Shown here: positions 1 through 8,719 of the stretch, piece by piece
Layout: each line of letters begins with the position of its first letter
Position numbering within the stretch: position 1 is the stretch's first letter
Source: Lachnospiraceae bacterium AC2029
GTDB taxonomy: Bacteria; Bacillota; Clostridia; Lachnospirales; Lachnospiraceae
Length of the DNA: 64,000 nucleotides
Reading direction: 5' to 3'
Assembly: GCA_000703065.1 (NCBI GenBank)
Contig: JNLK01000001.1
Span: forward strand, 3,308,001-3,372,000
Position numbers and translations under genes: made by a program
The notes under the pieces: model-generated
Database searches by the model: none
What the model saw: the letters and a program-made list of their open reading frames with translations, nothing else
Told to the model about the DNA's origin: nothing

Positions 1-45
1 GTGATCAGGGTTGCAAATGAGGACTTTCTTTTCAGACTGAATTAA
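1..45 (+). CDS. C-terminal tail of an upstream gene (partial)
   Basis: Frame 1 is open from the window edge to a TAA at 43-45, encoding about 14 residues ending in FLFRLN. It stops 24 bases before the first phosphatase gene, the spacing expected of an operon neighbour. The piece is too short to identify. From context it may be another member of the phosphosignalling locus, but nothing in the sequence shows this. Confidence 0.35.
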   Translation: MIRVANEDFLFRLN

Positions 46-69
46 CGGGGATTCCCGGAAGGACATATT

Positions 70-810
70 ATGAAAAGCGTAATTACATTTGCTGAATATT
101 CAGATCCCGGCGGAAGGCCGGTGAATGAGGATTCCATCTGTTCGTTTGTAAACGGACAGAACCATGGCTTTGTTCTGTGTGACGGGCTTGGTGGAATGGG
201 AATGGGGGATCAGGCGTCCCGGCTGGTAGTTCAGGTCTTTCAGAATATGTTTATGAAAGCCGGGAAGATGAGTCATTTTCTTCCTGAGGCCTTTCAGGCG
301 GCTCAGGATGTTCTGACCGCAGAGCAGAAGCATCTGCATGCGGAGGAACGGATGAAGACCACGGCGGTAGCCATGGTAACGGATCAGAAGAAACTCTATG
401 TAGGTCATATCGGAGATTCCCGTGCCTATCTTTTTAAGGACAATAAGGTCCTTTGGAGGACTTTGGATCACAGCATTCCACAGATGCTTGCCCTGACAGG
501 AGAGATTCAGGAAAGCGAGATCAGAAATCATAAAAACCGAAGTATCATTCTGAGAACAATGGGGATCACATGGGATGAACCGATGTATGAACTGGCGAAA
601 CCGGTCTCCGTTTCCAAATGTGATGCGGTTCTGCTCTGTTCGGACGGCTTCTGGGAGCTGATCGAGGACGAGGACATGTGTGTTCTGCTGTCCCAGGCCC
701 GGAGTCCGCGGGAATGGCTGGATGAAATGGCCTCCGTAGTCAAAAGGAACGGTGCAGGTCGTGACATGGATAATAATTCTGCTATAGCAGTGTGGATCGC
801 AAAGGAGTGA
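70..810 (+). CDS. PP2C-family Ser/Thr protein phosphatase, first of two
   Basis: A 246-residue soluble protein of the metal-dependent PP2C (PPM) class, which removes phosphate from phospho-Ser/Thr. Visible motifs are NED at residues 19-21, CDGLGGMG around the metal-binding Asp38, [11 protein letters not shown] in the middle, LLCSDGFWEL, and the closing Asp-Asn region DMDNNSA. Length matches the stand-alone bacterial PrpC/Stp type. There is no membrane segment, so it should act in the cytoplasm. The start is supported by GGAAGGA just upstream. The next phosphatase gene follows within a few bases, and kinases and an FHA protein lie downstream, so it is the probable eraser for those kinases. Which kinase it serves cannot be told. 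Confidence 0.93.
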   Translation: MKSVITFAEYSDPGGRPVNEDSICSFVNGQNHGFVLCDGLGGMGMGDQASRLVVQVFQNMFMKAGKMSHFLPEAFQAAQDVLTAEQKHLHAEERMKTTAVAMVTDQKKLYVGHIGDSRAYLFKDNKVLWRTLDHSIPQMLALTGEIQESEIRNHKNRSIILRTMGITWDEPMYELAKPVSVSKCDAVLLCSDGFWELIEDEDMCVLLSQARSPREWLDEMASVVKRNGAGRDMDNNSAIAVWIAKE

Positions 811-815
811 GGTGG

Positions 816-1619
816 ATGTGGAGCCAAAAGGATAATGACATTATTCGTGATACAAACGCCGAGATCGAGATTGTGATCTATTCTGTTATGGGAGACCGTG
901 ATGAACAGCAGGACACCTTCGGTTATCTGATCGAGGATCATAAGTGCCTTTGCGTGGTATCTGACGGGATGGGCGGTCTGGATAACGGAAGGAAAGCCAG
1001 TGAATGTACCGTGAAGGAGCTCCTGGGAGCTTATGTACAGGGCGGTACATTTTCCAATGAAGAGGAAATGATCGAGCCGGTCCGACGTGCGGATGACAGG
1101 ATCTTTCATGAAAGAGATCAGAACGGAAACAGCCTGAATGCAGGATGTACGGTTGTAGGCGTAATGATCCGAAATTACCTTCTGAACTGGGTTTCGATCG
1201 GAGACAGCCGGGCGTATCTGTTCCGGGATGGAAAATATGTCCAGCTGACGAAGGATCAGAATTATAAGACCTATCTTGATGAGAGCCTGCGGGCCGGTGC
1301 CATCAGTGAAGAGGAATATCAGGCCGGAGCCTCCCAGCAGGAGGCACTGATCAACTATGTCGGAATGGGAATGATCAGGGATACGGAGTTTATAGATTCG
1401 AATAAAGAGAGCCTTCAGCTGCAGAGCGGTGACGTTGTACTGCTGATGTCTGACGGTGTATATAAGATTCTCTCAGATGAAGAGATGAATCGTATCATAG
1501 GAAATGTACCGGATATTGTGAATCTGGCACAGACTTTGGAAATGAAAATGGTTTCCAAGGCAAAAACCTATCAGATGGGGCGGGATAATACCACATTAGC
1601 CGTGATCAAGGTGAAATAA
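816..1619 (+). CDS. PP2C-family Ser/Thr protein phosphatase, second of two
   Basis: A second PP2C phosphatase of 267 residues. Motifs seen are MGDRDEQQD in place of the usual Rxx[15 protein letters not shown] with the metal ligand near residue 50, [21 protein letters not shown] and the final [10 protein letters not shown]. The reading frame is open from a GTG at 792, but AAGGAG at 801-806 sits nine bases before the ATG at 816, so I place the start there, five bases after the previous stop. It is clearly diverged from its neighbour (Gln in place of Asn in the first motif), so this is not a recent duplication. The two phosphatases may have different substrates or metal affinities; that is inference. 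Confidence 0.92.
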   Translation: MWSQKDNDIIRDTNAEIEIVIYSVMGDRDEQQDTFGYLIEDHKCLCVVSDGMGGLDNGRKASECTVKELLGAYVQGGTFSNEEEMIEPVRRADDRIFHERDQNGNSLNAGCTVVGVMIRNYLLNWVSIGDSRAYLFRDGKYVQLTKDQNYKTYLDESLRAGAISEEEYQAGASQQEALINYVGMGMIRDTEFIDSNKESLQLQSGDVVLLMSDGVYKILSDEEMNRIIGNVPDIVNLAQTLEMKMVSKAKTYQMGRDNTTLAVIKVK

Positions 1620-1632
1620 AAGGAGATGGATC

Positions 1633-3258
1633 ATGAATATTATTCAGTGTATAAATTCACATTATTATGATTCGGATGCATATCCGGCTTGTCCGCACTG
1701 CGTCCCGGGAGTCGCAAAGAATGCCGCGCCTCCGAAGGGAAGAGGAGGTGCGGCAGGCGCGGAACCGCCGAGGGCACAGAATCCCGTACCCGGAGCGCAG
1801 AATGCCCGGAATCCTGTTCCGGGGACCCAGTGGGGTCAGAATGCCGCACAGGGAGCACAGTGGGGCCGGAATCCTGTACCACAGAATTATGCGCAGAATC
1901 CGGGAAAGGTGCCGTCGCCGGCATCACAACCGCCGAGAAATGACAATTTCACCGAAACTCTGAAACAGGAAGGAGTGAATCCCCGTCCGGCAACACCGGA
2001 AGGGGAGGGCCTTTTTACAAGGGCGACCAGCCTGGATGGAAGTGGGATGAGTCCGACCCAGAATCCGACTCCGGGTGGAAGCAGGAAAACAGTCAGTATG
2101 TTTCAGGGGAACTCGCAGACGATACCTTCTCAACAGGCTGCCGCTCAGCAGGGATATCCGCAGCGGCAAACCGGAGCCCAGGGCTATCCGCAGCAGGGAA
2201 CCGCTGCACAGGGCTATCCGCAGCAGGGAGGTTCGCAGCCGGTGAAAGCCCGTCCGGTAGTTCCGCAGCAGGGAACCGGAGCCCAGGGGCATCCGCAGCA
2301 GCAGTCAGCAGCCCAGGGCTATCCGCAGCAGCAGGCAGCAGCCCAGGGCTATCCACAGCAGCAGTCAGCAGCCCAGGGCTATCCGCAGCAGCAGGCGGCA
2401 GCACAGGGGCATCCGCAGCAGCAGGCGACAGCACAGGGATATCCGCAGCAGCAGGCAGCAGCCCAGGGATATCCGCAGCAGCAGGCAGCAGCCCAGGGAT
2501 ATCCGCAGCAGCAGGCAGCAGCCCAGGGGCATCCGCAGCAGCAGGCGGCAGCACAGGGATATCCGCAGCAGCAGAATGCACAGCAGGGTGGAACCCAGTC
2601 TGTAAGTAACCAGAAGAGCGCTGCCCAGACGGGAGCTTCAGCCGTTAAGGAACAGATACTTGATATGAATGCGGCGCTCAGTACGAATCCGCAGATGAAG
2701 AAGCCGGAGGCCTCCGGATCGGTTTCCGAATCCCTGACTGAAATGGTGGAACGGGTATCCACCGTGGCCGAGGGACGGACCATGAGTTACTTCAGTGTTG
2801 CTTCCAAATCGCAGGGGAATAAAGCATCCGGTTCGGTTCAGGAAGCGGCTGCTCCGGCCGGTTCGGAAGGAACCAATACGGCTGCAGGTTCTTCAGAAGA
2901 GTTTATCGAACCGGTGGTAGGATGGCTCGTATGTATGGCAGGTCCGAATATCGGAAGAGACTATCGTATCTGTTCGGGCAGTAATTCCATAGGAAGAGGA
3001 GCGTCCAACCGGATCAACGTAACAGGAGATGATACCATTTCCAGAGAGAAGCATGCGATGGTCATCTATGAACCGACACAGAGATGCTTCTTCCTGAAAC
3101 CCGGTGACAGCAGCGGGTTAACGTATCTGAACGGCCAGTACATTGCTGAAAGAGTGAACCTGTCCAGCGGAGACATGATCGGCCTCGGACAGAGCCAGTT
3201 CATGTTTGTTCCGCTTTGCTGGGAAAAGTTCGGATGGGAGACTCTCCTGAAAGGATAG
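1633..3258 (+). CDS. FHA-domain protein with zinc knuckle and Gln-rich repeat linker
   Basis: A 541-residue protein in three parts. Residues 1-25 hold a Cys6/His10/Cys20/Cys23 cluster that looks like a small zinc knuckle. Residues about 30-340 are low complexity, rich in Gln, Ala, Pro and Gly, with ten copies of a decapeptide of the type [10 protein letters not shown]. Residues about 430-530 form a forkhead-associated domain with SIGRG, SREKHA and TYLNG, the residues that bind phosphothreonine in this fold. There is no signal peptide or membrane helix. It lies between the phosphatases and the kinases, so it is the likely phospho-Thr reader of the locus. The stretch between repeat and FHA is probably disordered and Ser/Thr-rich, a plausible kinase target. 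Confidence 0.9.
   Translation: MNIIQCINSHYYDSDAYPACPHCVPGVAKNAAPPKGRGGAAGAEPPRAQNPVPGAQNARNPVPGTQWGQNAAQGAQWGRNPVPQNYAQNPGKVPSPASQPPRNDNFTETLKQEGVNPRPATPEGEGLFTRATSLDGSGMSPTQNPTPGGSRKTVSMFQGNSQTIPSQQAAAQQGYPQRQTGAQGYPQQGTAAQGYPQQGGSQPVKARPVVPQQGTGAQGHPQQQSAAQGYPQQQAAAQGYPQQQSAAQGYPQQQAAAQGHPQQQATAQGYPQQQAAAQGYPQQQAAAQGYPQQQAAAQGHPQQQAAAQGYPQQQNAQQGGTQSVSNQKSAAQTGASAVKEQILDMNAALSTNPQMKKPEASGSVSESLTEMVERVSTVAEGRTMSYFSVASKSQGNKASGSVQEAAAPAGSEGTNTAAGSSEEFIEPVVGWLVCMAGPNIGRDYRICSGSNSIGRGASNRINVTGDDTISREKHAMVIYEPTQRCFFLKPGDSSGLTYLNGQYIAERVNLSSGDMIGLGQSQFMFVPLCWEKFGWETLLKG
2272..2571 (+). repeat. Ten tandem 30-bp units inside the FHA gene
   Basis: Ten head-to-tail copies of a 30-base unit encode (Q/G)(A/S/T)AAQG(Y/H)PQQ. 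The copies differ mainly at Ala/Ser/Thr and Tyr/His codons. Looser copies precede the array from about 2131. The units keep the frame, so gain or loss of a unit would only change linker length. Confidence 0.92.
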
Positions 3259-3285
3259 TTACAGGAAACAGAGGACACATTTGAG

Positions 3286-5256
3286 ATGAAAAGATGCTTT
3301 CATTGTTTTGGATCATATGGAGATGAGTTCAATGTATGCCCGTTCTGCGGGACCGTAGAGAACCCGCGGCCCAAGGAACCGATATTCCTCTGGCCTGGAA
3401 CGGTACTGAACGGTCGTTATGTGATCGGAGAATCCATAGGCGCGGGTGGCTTTGGAATCGTTTATCGCGCCCTGGATATGAAGCTGGACAATGTGATAGC
3501 GATCAAGGAGTTTTTCCCTCAGAGCGTCGTCACCAGGGCGGAAGGACAGCCGAACCTGATCGTCATCGGGAAAAAGAGAGAGGAATACGAATACAGAAAA
3601 AAACGTTTTCTCCTGGAAGCAAGGACGATGGCAAAGTTCGGCAAGCACAGAAGCATTCCGAATGTATTCGAGTTCTTTGAAGCAAATGAATCCGCATATA
3701 TTGTGATGGAGCTGTTGGAGGGACAGCAGCTGAACGACTATATCGAAATGATGCCGGACGGAAAGGTGGATCTCGGATTTGCCGTTTTTATTGCAAATGA
3801 GATCGGGCAGGCTCTGATCACCATGCATAACGCAAAGGTCATTCACAGGGACGTTGCTCCGGATAACATTTTCATCTGCTCCGGTACGGAACTCCAGATC
3901 AAACTGATGGACCTGGGTGCCGCAAAGATCGAGGACAGCTCGGATGACGTGATCGATCTTTGTATGAAGGTCGGGTATTCGCCGGTTGAGCAGTACGATA
4001 AGACTGACAACTTCGGACCCTGGAGTGATATCTATGCTCTTGGTGCCACCATGTATCATATGCTGACGGGCGTCAGACCGTACGAATCCACCACCCGAAA
4101 GAAAGAGGATTTTCTGCAGGATGTCAATCAGCTGAATCCTCAGGTGCCTGAGAATCTCAGCAATACCATCATGAAGGCCATGGCGATCAACGGTAATGAA
4201 CGTTTTGCCACGGTTGAAGAGTTTCTGAAGGCGGTCAACGGTGAGAAGAAGGTTCTTTCCCTGGAGAAGGAAAAGAAGAAGAAAAGACTGAAGATCGCAT
4301 TGGGGATCACGGCAGCCATGCTGGCGGTTACGATCGGAGCTGTATTTGGGTTTATGAAGTATCAGAAGACCAGGAAGGAGAAGTTCCTCCGTGAAGCGAA
4401 GATCTCGGTCTGGTATCTGAAGGACGATACGAATCCGCTGGAGACACAGGCACTGGAAACCATAACGCAGAATTTTAATGCTCAGGAAGGCTACGAGAAG
4501 GTTGAGATCGAGCTTGTTGCCTATACGGACAGGACCGAGTATGAAAAGGCGCTGCAGAAGGCGGCGGATGAGGGGAAGCTTCCGGCGGTATTTGAAAGCA
4601 CGGATGTTTCGGATGAGGTCCTGAAGAAAGCCTCCGATGCGGAAAAGGTGATCACACTGACAGAGGAGTGCTCCGTGCTTCAGAATTACAGCAGCTATTA
4701 CTCTGATAAAAAGAGGATACCGCTCGCCGTTGAGGTGCCCATCGCATATGTTCTTACTGACGGAGCGGATGATAATAAGTATGTTCTCCAGTATAACGAT
4801 GATTACTTTAATAATGACACGTTTAAAAAGAACGTAAAATATGTTGAAGAGGATCAAAAACTGCTGGAAAAGAACCACCTTGAGGCAGGGGCCGGAAAGT
4901 ATGACAGTTCAAAAGATGACTGGTCCGTGGTATTGGCTTCGACCACATCCTTTACCGAGGTTAAGAAGAGTCTCTCGGATAAATGGTTCGCGGTAAAGCT
5001 TGCTTATTATGACACGGATCAGATCCATTCGGCCTTCACTTATGAATGGAGTATCGGTAACGGTACTGCGGATGAGATCAATGCAGCGGAGCATTTTGCA
5101 TCATGGCTGCTGGGAGCAAATGCCCAGGTGAATCTTCTGGGCAGCACCGGAATGGTTCCGGTGAATGACAAGGCGCTTCATCAGAGAGCCGAGGGAGACG
5201 AGCAGTGGACGGCGGTTGAGAAGATCGCAGATCACTTCGTATTTGATCAGAAATAG
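3286..5256 (+). CDS. Membrane Ser/Thr kinase with N-terminal zinc ribbon and solute-binding-like ectodomain
   Basis: A 656-residue protein. Residues 4-21 hold CxxC...CxxC, a zinc ribbon. The kinase domain spans about 44-320, with glycine loop GAGGFG (52-57), Lys74 in IAIKEF, HRD at 187-189 and a DLG in place of DFG at 209-211. A basic stretch and one membrane helix (about 336-357) follow. The remaining 300 residues should be outside the cell and resemble family 1 extracellular solute-binding proteins (KISVWY start, SWLLGANAQVNLLGSTGMVPVN near the end); that resemblance is by eye. Oddities are HRDVAPDN, where the catalytic-loop Lys is Ala, SPV in place of APE, and an acidic activation loop without Thr. 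It may be a weak kinase or a pseudokinase. Confidence 0.88.
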   Translation: MKRCFHCFGSYGDEFNVCPFCGTVENPRPKEPIFLWPGTVLNGRYVIGESIGAGGFGIVYRALDMKLDNVIAIKEFFPQSVVTRAEGQPNLIVIGKKREEYEYRKKRFLLEARTMAKFGKHRSIPNVFEFFEANESAYIVMELLEGQQLNDYIEMMPDGKVDLGFAVFIANEIGQALITMHNAKVIHRDVAPDNIFICSGTELQIKLMDLGAAKIEDSSDDVIDLCMKVGYSPVEQYDKTDNFGPWSDIYALGATMYHMLTGVRPYESTTRKKEDFLQDVNQLNPQVPENLSNTIMKAMAINGNERFATVEEFLKAVNGEKKVLSLEKEKKKKRLKIALGITAAMLAVTIGAVFGFMKYQKTRKEKFLREAKISVWYLKDDTNPLETQALETITQNFNAQEGYEKVEIELVAYTDRTEYEKALQKAADEGKLPAVFESTDVSDEVLKKASDAEKVITLTEECSVLQNYSSYYSDKKRIPLAVEVPIAYVLTDGADDNKYVLQYNDDYFNNDTFKKNVKYVEEDQKLLEKNHLEAGAGKYDSSKDDWSVVLASTTSFTEVKKSLSDKWFAVKLAYYDTDQIHSAFTYEWSIGNGTADEINAAEHFASWLLGANAQVNLLGSTGMVPVNDKALHQRAEGDEQWTAVEKIADHFVFDQK

Positions 5257-5273
5257 GAAAGGAGGGCTTACAC

Positions 5274-8200
5274 ATGGCTGACAATACCACGTCATTCTTT
5301 TCACAGATACGGAATGAAGACGGTTCCGGGCAGATGGCGCGGAATCTCTGTATGGGTTGTATGGAGTTCTTTGATGCACAGTTTTATGTGTGTCCTCATT
5401 GCGGATATGTGGTTGGTACGCCGGCGGAGGAACCGGTTCTTCTGGCTCCCGGCACGGTCCTTAACGATCGGTATTATATTGGAAAATCCCTGGGACACGG
5501 AAGCTTCGGTGTGACCTATATCGGATGGGATGCCAAGCTGGAGCAGAAGGTTGCGATCAAGGAGTTCCTTCCCAGTGAATTCTCCACACGTATGCCCGGA
5601 AAGACACAGATCACCGTTCTGGGAGGCACCCGGTCGGAGCAGTTCCTGGACGGGATGCGGAAGTTCATAGATGAAGCCAAGCGGCTGGCAAAGTTTCAGA
5701 ATGAACCCGGTATCGTAAAGGTATTTGACAGCTTCGAAGAGAATTCCACAGCCTATATCATTATGGAAATGCTGGAGGGAATGACCCTTACGGAGCTTCT
5801 GAAGAACTATGGTACCATCGAAGAGGATCAGGCTGTTGAGATGCTGATGCCTGTCATGCAGTCTCTGGAGGTGGTACATAAAGAGGGGATCATTCACAGG
5901 GATATATCACCGGACAATATTTTCGTATGCAATACAGGAGAGGTAAAGCTGCTGGATTTCGGAGCGGCGAGATATGCCACAACATCCCATACCCGGACCA
6001 TCACGACTATCATCAAGCCGGGATATTCTCCCGAGGAGCAGTACAGAAGCTCGAATGATCAGGGGCCGCATACGGATGTGTATGCTTTGGGTGCCACATT
6101 ATATCGTATGGTTACGGGAAAGACGCCTCCGGACGGTCTGGAACGTCGTACCATGTACGAAACGAAGGGAAAGGATCTGCTGGTGAATCCTGCGGAATAC
6201 CGTAAGGATCTTTCCAGGGTCAGGGAGGTTGCGATCCTGAATGCCATGAACATCCAGATCAGCGACAGAACACCGGATGTGGCAACCTTTATCGAAGAGC
6301 TGGGCGCTGAGGTTCCGGCGCGCAGACTGGACGGAAAGATCAAGAAGCTTCCCACCTACCGCTGGCCGAAATGGCTGAAGATCGCGGTTCCTGTCGCGGC
6401 AGCGCTTGTCAGTCTGTTTGTTGTGTTACTGGTTACAGGCGTGATCCGCTTCTCCAGGAATGAAAATGAGGAGATCGTGGTTCCCGATCGTTTTGTTACG
6501 GTTCCCAACATCGAAAGGAAGACTGAGGCAGAGGCCATCAGGATGCTCGAAGACAAGAAGCTGAGACATCAGATGGGCGAAGGGATCATTTCGGAGTACT
6601 GCGAGCCGGGTTGTATCATTTACCAGGATTATCTGCCCGGAGCCTATATTGAAGAGGGAGATGTTGTTACCTATAAGGTATGCGTCGGCAACGGAAAGGT
6701 TCAACGTGACGGGAATAAGATCATCATCCCCTTCTTAAAGGGTCTTAAATATGAAGACGGGAAGAAGATGCTTGCAGATGCCGGCTTGGTGGTGGAATAC
6801 GAAGAGGTTTATTATGATTCGGAAGCCGGGCTGATCATTTCTTCCGATCCGGTAGAGGATACAAGAGTTGATGTGGGTTCAAAGATCGTACTTAAGGTAT
6901 CCAAAGGTCCGGAGCCGTTTGTCCTGAAGCTGAATGTTGTCGGTATGAAGGAAGAGAAAGCAATCCAGGCGCTGATCGATATCGAACTGGCCCGTCCCGA
7001 GATCACCTATGAGCCGAATGACGCCGAAAAGGGAACGGTCCTTGCGCAGAGTGTTGCTGTCGGGGAAACGGTCACCAAGGGACAGAAGATCACGCTTACA
7101 GTATCTGCAGGGCCTGAGGAGAAGCTGGTTGAGATCCCCGATGTAAAGAATAAGGCGGAAAATGAGGCAAAGTCCATTCTGGAAGCGGCCGGTTTCAAGG
7201 TAAGTGTATCCAATGAGTATTCATCATCCGTTCCGAAAGGATATGCGACAAGAACGAATCCGAAGGCCGGAAATAAAAGACTTCAGGGAGAGTTTGTGGT
7301 TCTGTTCATCAGCAGCGGAACGGGAGATGATAAATATCAGGACGATCAGAAGAATCCGCAGGATGATCAGAAGAAACCCGGAAAGGATAAATCTGTAACG
7401 ATCCCGGATGTGGTCGGCAGTCCGGAGGCAAAGGCGAAGAGTACTCTGGAGTCAAAGGGACTTAAGGTATCTATCGGAAATGCCTATTCGGATTCCGTAG
7501 CAAAGGGAAATGTGATCAGTACCAGTCCGGCTGCCGGAAAGAAGGCGGCAAAGGGAGATACCGTAAAGATGACGGTCAGTCTCGGAAAGGAACCGCCTCC
7601 GGAGGCGGAAAAGGTCACGGTTCCGGATGTGGCAGGTTCGACAAAGGATAAGGCTCTGAAGACATTGAAGCTAGATAAATATGCTTTCAATGTGAGTGTA
7701 AAAGAGGAGTATTCCCCTGACGTGAAAGCCGGATCGGCCACCAGAACCAGCCCGGCAGCGGGAACCACCGTAGAGAAGGGTTCTTCGATCGAACTCTATA
7801 TCAGCAAGGGAGGAAAACAATATACCGTAACCTTCAATGCGAATGGCGGAAGTGTGGACGAACCCTCAAGGATCGTCTCCGAGGGAAGCAAGCTCGGAAC
7901 GCTTCCCACTCCGGTCCGAACCTACTTCAAGTTTGCAGGCTGGTATGATAACAGCTCCGCAAGCGGCCTTGCTGTCACTGCATCTGACATAATGGGAGGT
8001 GCTGATCTGACACTTTATGCCGGCTGGACCGAGAATCCGCTATCCGACTGGGTGAGCGAATATGACATTCCCTCCGGAGCAGATGTCATGGAGGAGAAAT
8101 GGAAATATACCTATACGGAGTACAAGGACTCCTCCCAGTCCACCATGGCCGGATGGGAATATGTGGATAAGAGCACATCGTATGGTTCATGGAGCGGCTG

Positions 8201-8672
8201 GTCCACAACTCCGGTTTCGGCAAGCAGTACGGTCGATGTAGAGACAAAGACCGAACAGGTTCACACCGGTTATAATATGGTTGAGTTTAACTATTGCTGG
8301 GGCGATGATAGAATTTACTGTAAGTATCGTCCAAATACAACGGCATCTATCTGGGAACGTTGGAGGACGGTTTCCGTTGACCATCTGAATCATGTGGAAC
8401 AGGTGGCGCCCGGCGGCTGGTCAAAGTACGGCTCCAGAGGCAGGAATGACGGAGGGGAGACCGGGTATGTGATCAATGTTGATTCTGACGGTGAAGGGAT
8501 CATTTACTTTATTTCCTCCAATATATACGAAAACCAGACGTTTTATCACTGGCGGAGTATTACTACTACGTATCGCTTTAAGAGGGACTCGGAAATGGAA
8601 TCCTCCACACCGGTATCCGCAGGCGGAAATATTTCTAATGTCCGCAGGTATGTAAAGTACAAGCTCCGTTAA
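5274..8672 (+). CDS. Membrane Ser/Thr kinase with zinc ribbon, six PASTA repeats and InlB-type repeat
   Basis: A 1132-residue kinase starting 17 bases after its neighbour behind AAAGGAGG. Order of parts: zinc ribbon (Cys26, 29, 40, 43); kinase domain about 64-345 with GHGSFG, Lys96, HRD 208-210, DFG 228-230 and a Thr-rich activation loop (TTSHTRTITT); membrane helix about 367-390; six PASTA-like repeats between 403 and 846; an InlB B-repeat/Flg_new unit (850-918, FNANGGS...FAGWYD...LYAGWTE); and an aromatic-rich end of about 210 residues that I cannot name. PASTA kinases of the PrkC/PknB type sense cell-wall fragments. The catalytic loop reads HRDISPDN, with Ser in place of the usual Lys. Canonical PrkC lacks the zinc ribbon, so this looks like a separate branch. 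Confidence 0.93.
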   Translation: MADNTTSFFSQIRNEDGSGQMARNLCMGCMEFFDAQFYVCPHCGYVVGTPAEEPVLLAPGTVLNDRYYIGKSLGHGSFGVTYIGWDAKLEQKVAIKEFLPSEFSTRMPGKTQITVLGGTRSEQFLDGMRKFIDEAKRLAKFQNEPGIVKVFDSFEENSTAYIIMEMLEGMTLTELLKNYGTIEEDQAVEMLMPVMQSLEVVHKEGIIHRDISPDNIFVCNTGEVKLLDFGAARYATTSHTRTITTIIKPGYSPEEQYRSSNDQGPHTDVYALGATLYRMVTGKTPPDGLERRTMYETKGKDLLVNPAEYRKDLSRVREVAILNAMNIQISDRTPDVATFIEELGAEVPARRLDGKIKKLPTYRWPKWLKIAVPVAAALVSLFVVLLVTGVIRFSRNENEEIVVPDRFVTVPNIERKTEAEAIRMLEDKKLRHQMGEGIISEYCEPGCIIYQDYLPGAYIEEGDVVTYKVCVGNGKVQRDGNKIIIPFLKGLKYEDGKKMLADAGLVVEYEEVYYDSEAGLIISSDPVEDTRVDVGSKIVLKVSKGPEPFVLKLNVVGMKEEKAIQALIDIELARPEITYEPNDAEKGTVLAQSVAVGETVTKGQKITLTVSAGPEEKLVEIPDVKNKAENEAKSILEAAGFKVSVSNEYSSSVPKGYATRTNPKAGNKRLQGEFVVLFISSGTGDDKYQDDQKNPQDDQKKPGKDKSVTIPDVVGSPEAKAKSTLESKGLKVSIGNAYSDSVAKGNVISTSPAAGKKAAKGDTVKMTVSLGKEPPPEAEKVTVPDVAGSTKDKALKTLKLDKYAFNVSVKEEYSPDVKAGSATRTSPAAGTTVEKGSSIELYISKGGKQYTVTFNANGGSVDEPSRIVSEGSKLGTLPTPVRTYFKFAGWYDNSSASGLAVTASDIMGGADLTLYAGWTENPLSDWVSEYDIPSGADVMEEKWKYTYTEYKDSSQSTMAGWEYVDKSTSYGSWSGWSTTPVSASSTVDVETKTEQVHTGYNMVEFNYCWGDDRIYCKYRPNTTASIWERWRTVSVDHLNHVEQVAPGGWSKYGSRGRNDGGETGYVINVDSDGEGIIYFISSNIYENQTFYHWRSITTTYRFKRDSEMESSTPVSAGGNISNVRRYVKYKLR

Positions 8673-8719
8673 CGATTGGGCAGACAAGAGGCTTTTCATA
8701 TGAGTTTTAGGAGGGGTGT

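Noticed and set aside
792-815. GTG start for the second phosphatase overlapping the first
   Set aside because: AAGGAG lies after this GTG and correctly placed for the ATG at 816.
3313-4878. Minus-strand open frame of about 520 codons opposite the first kinase
   Set aside because: It is opposite a clear kinase gene, has no ribosome site and no recognisable domain.
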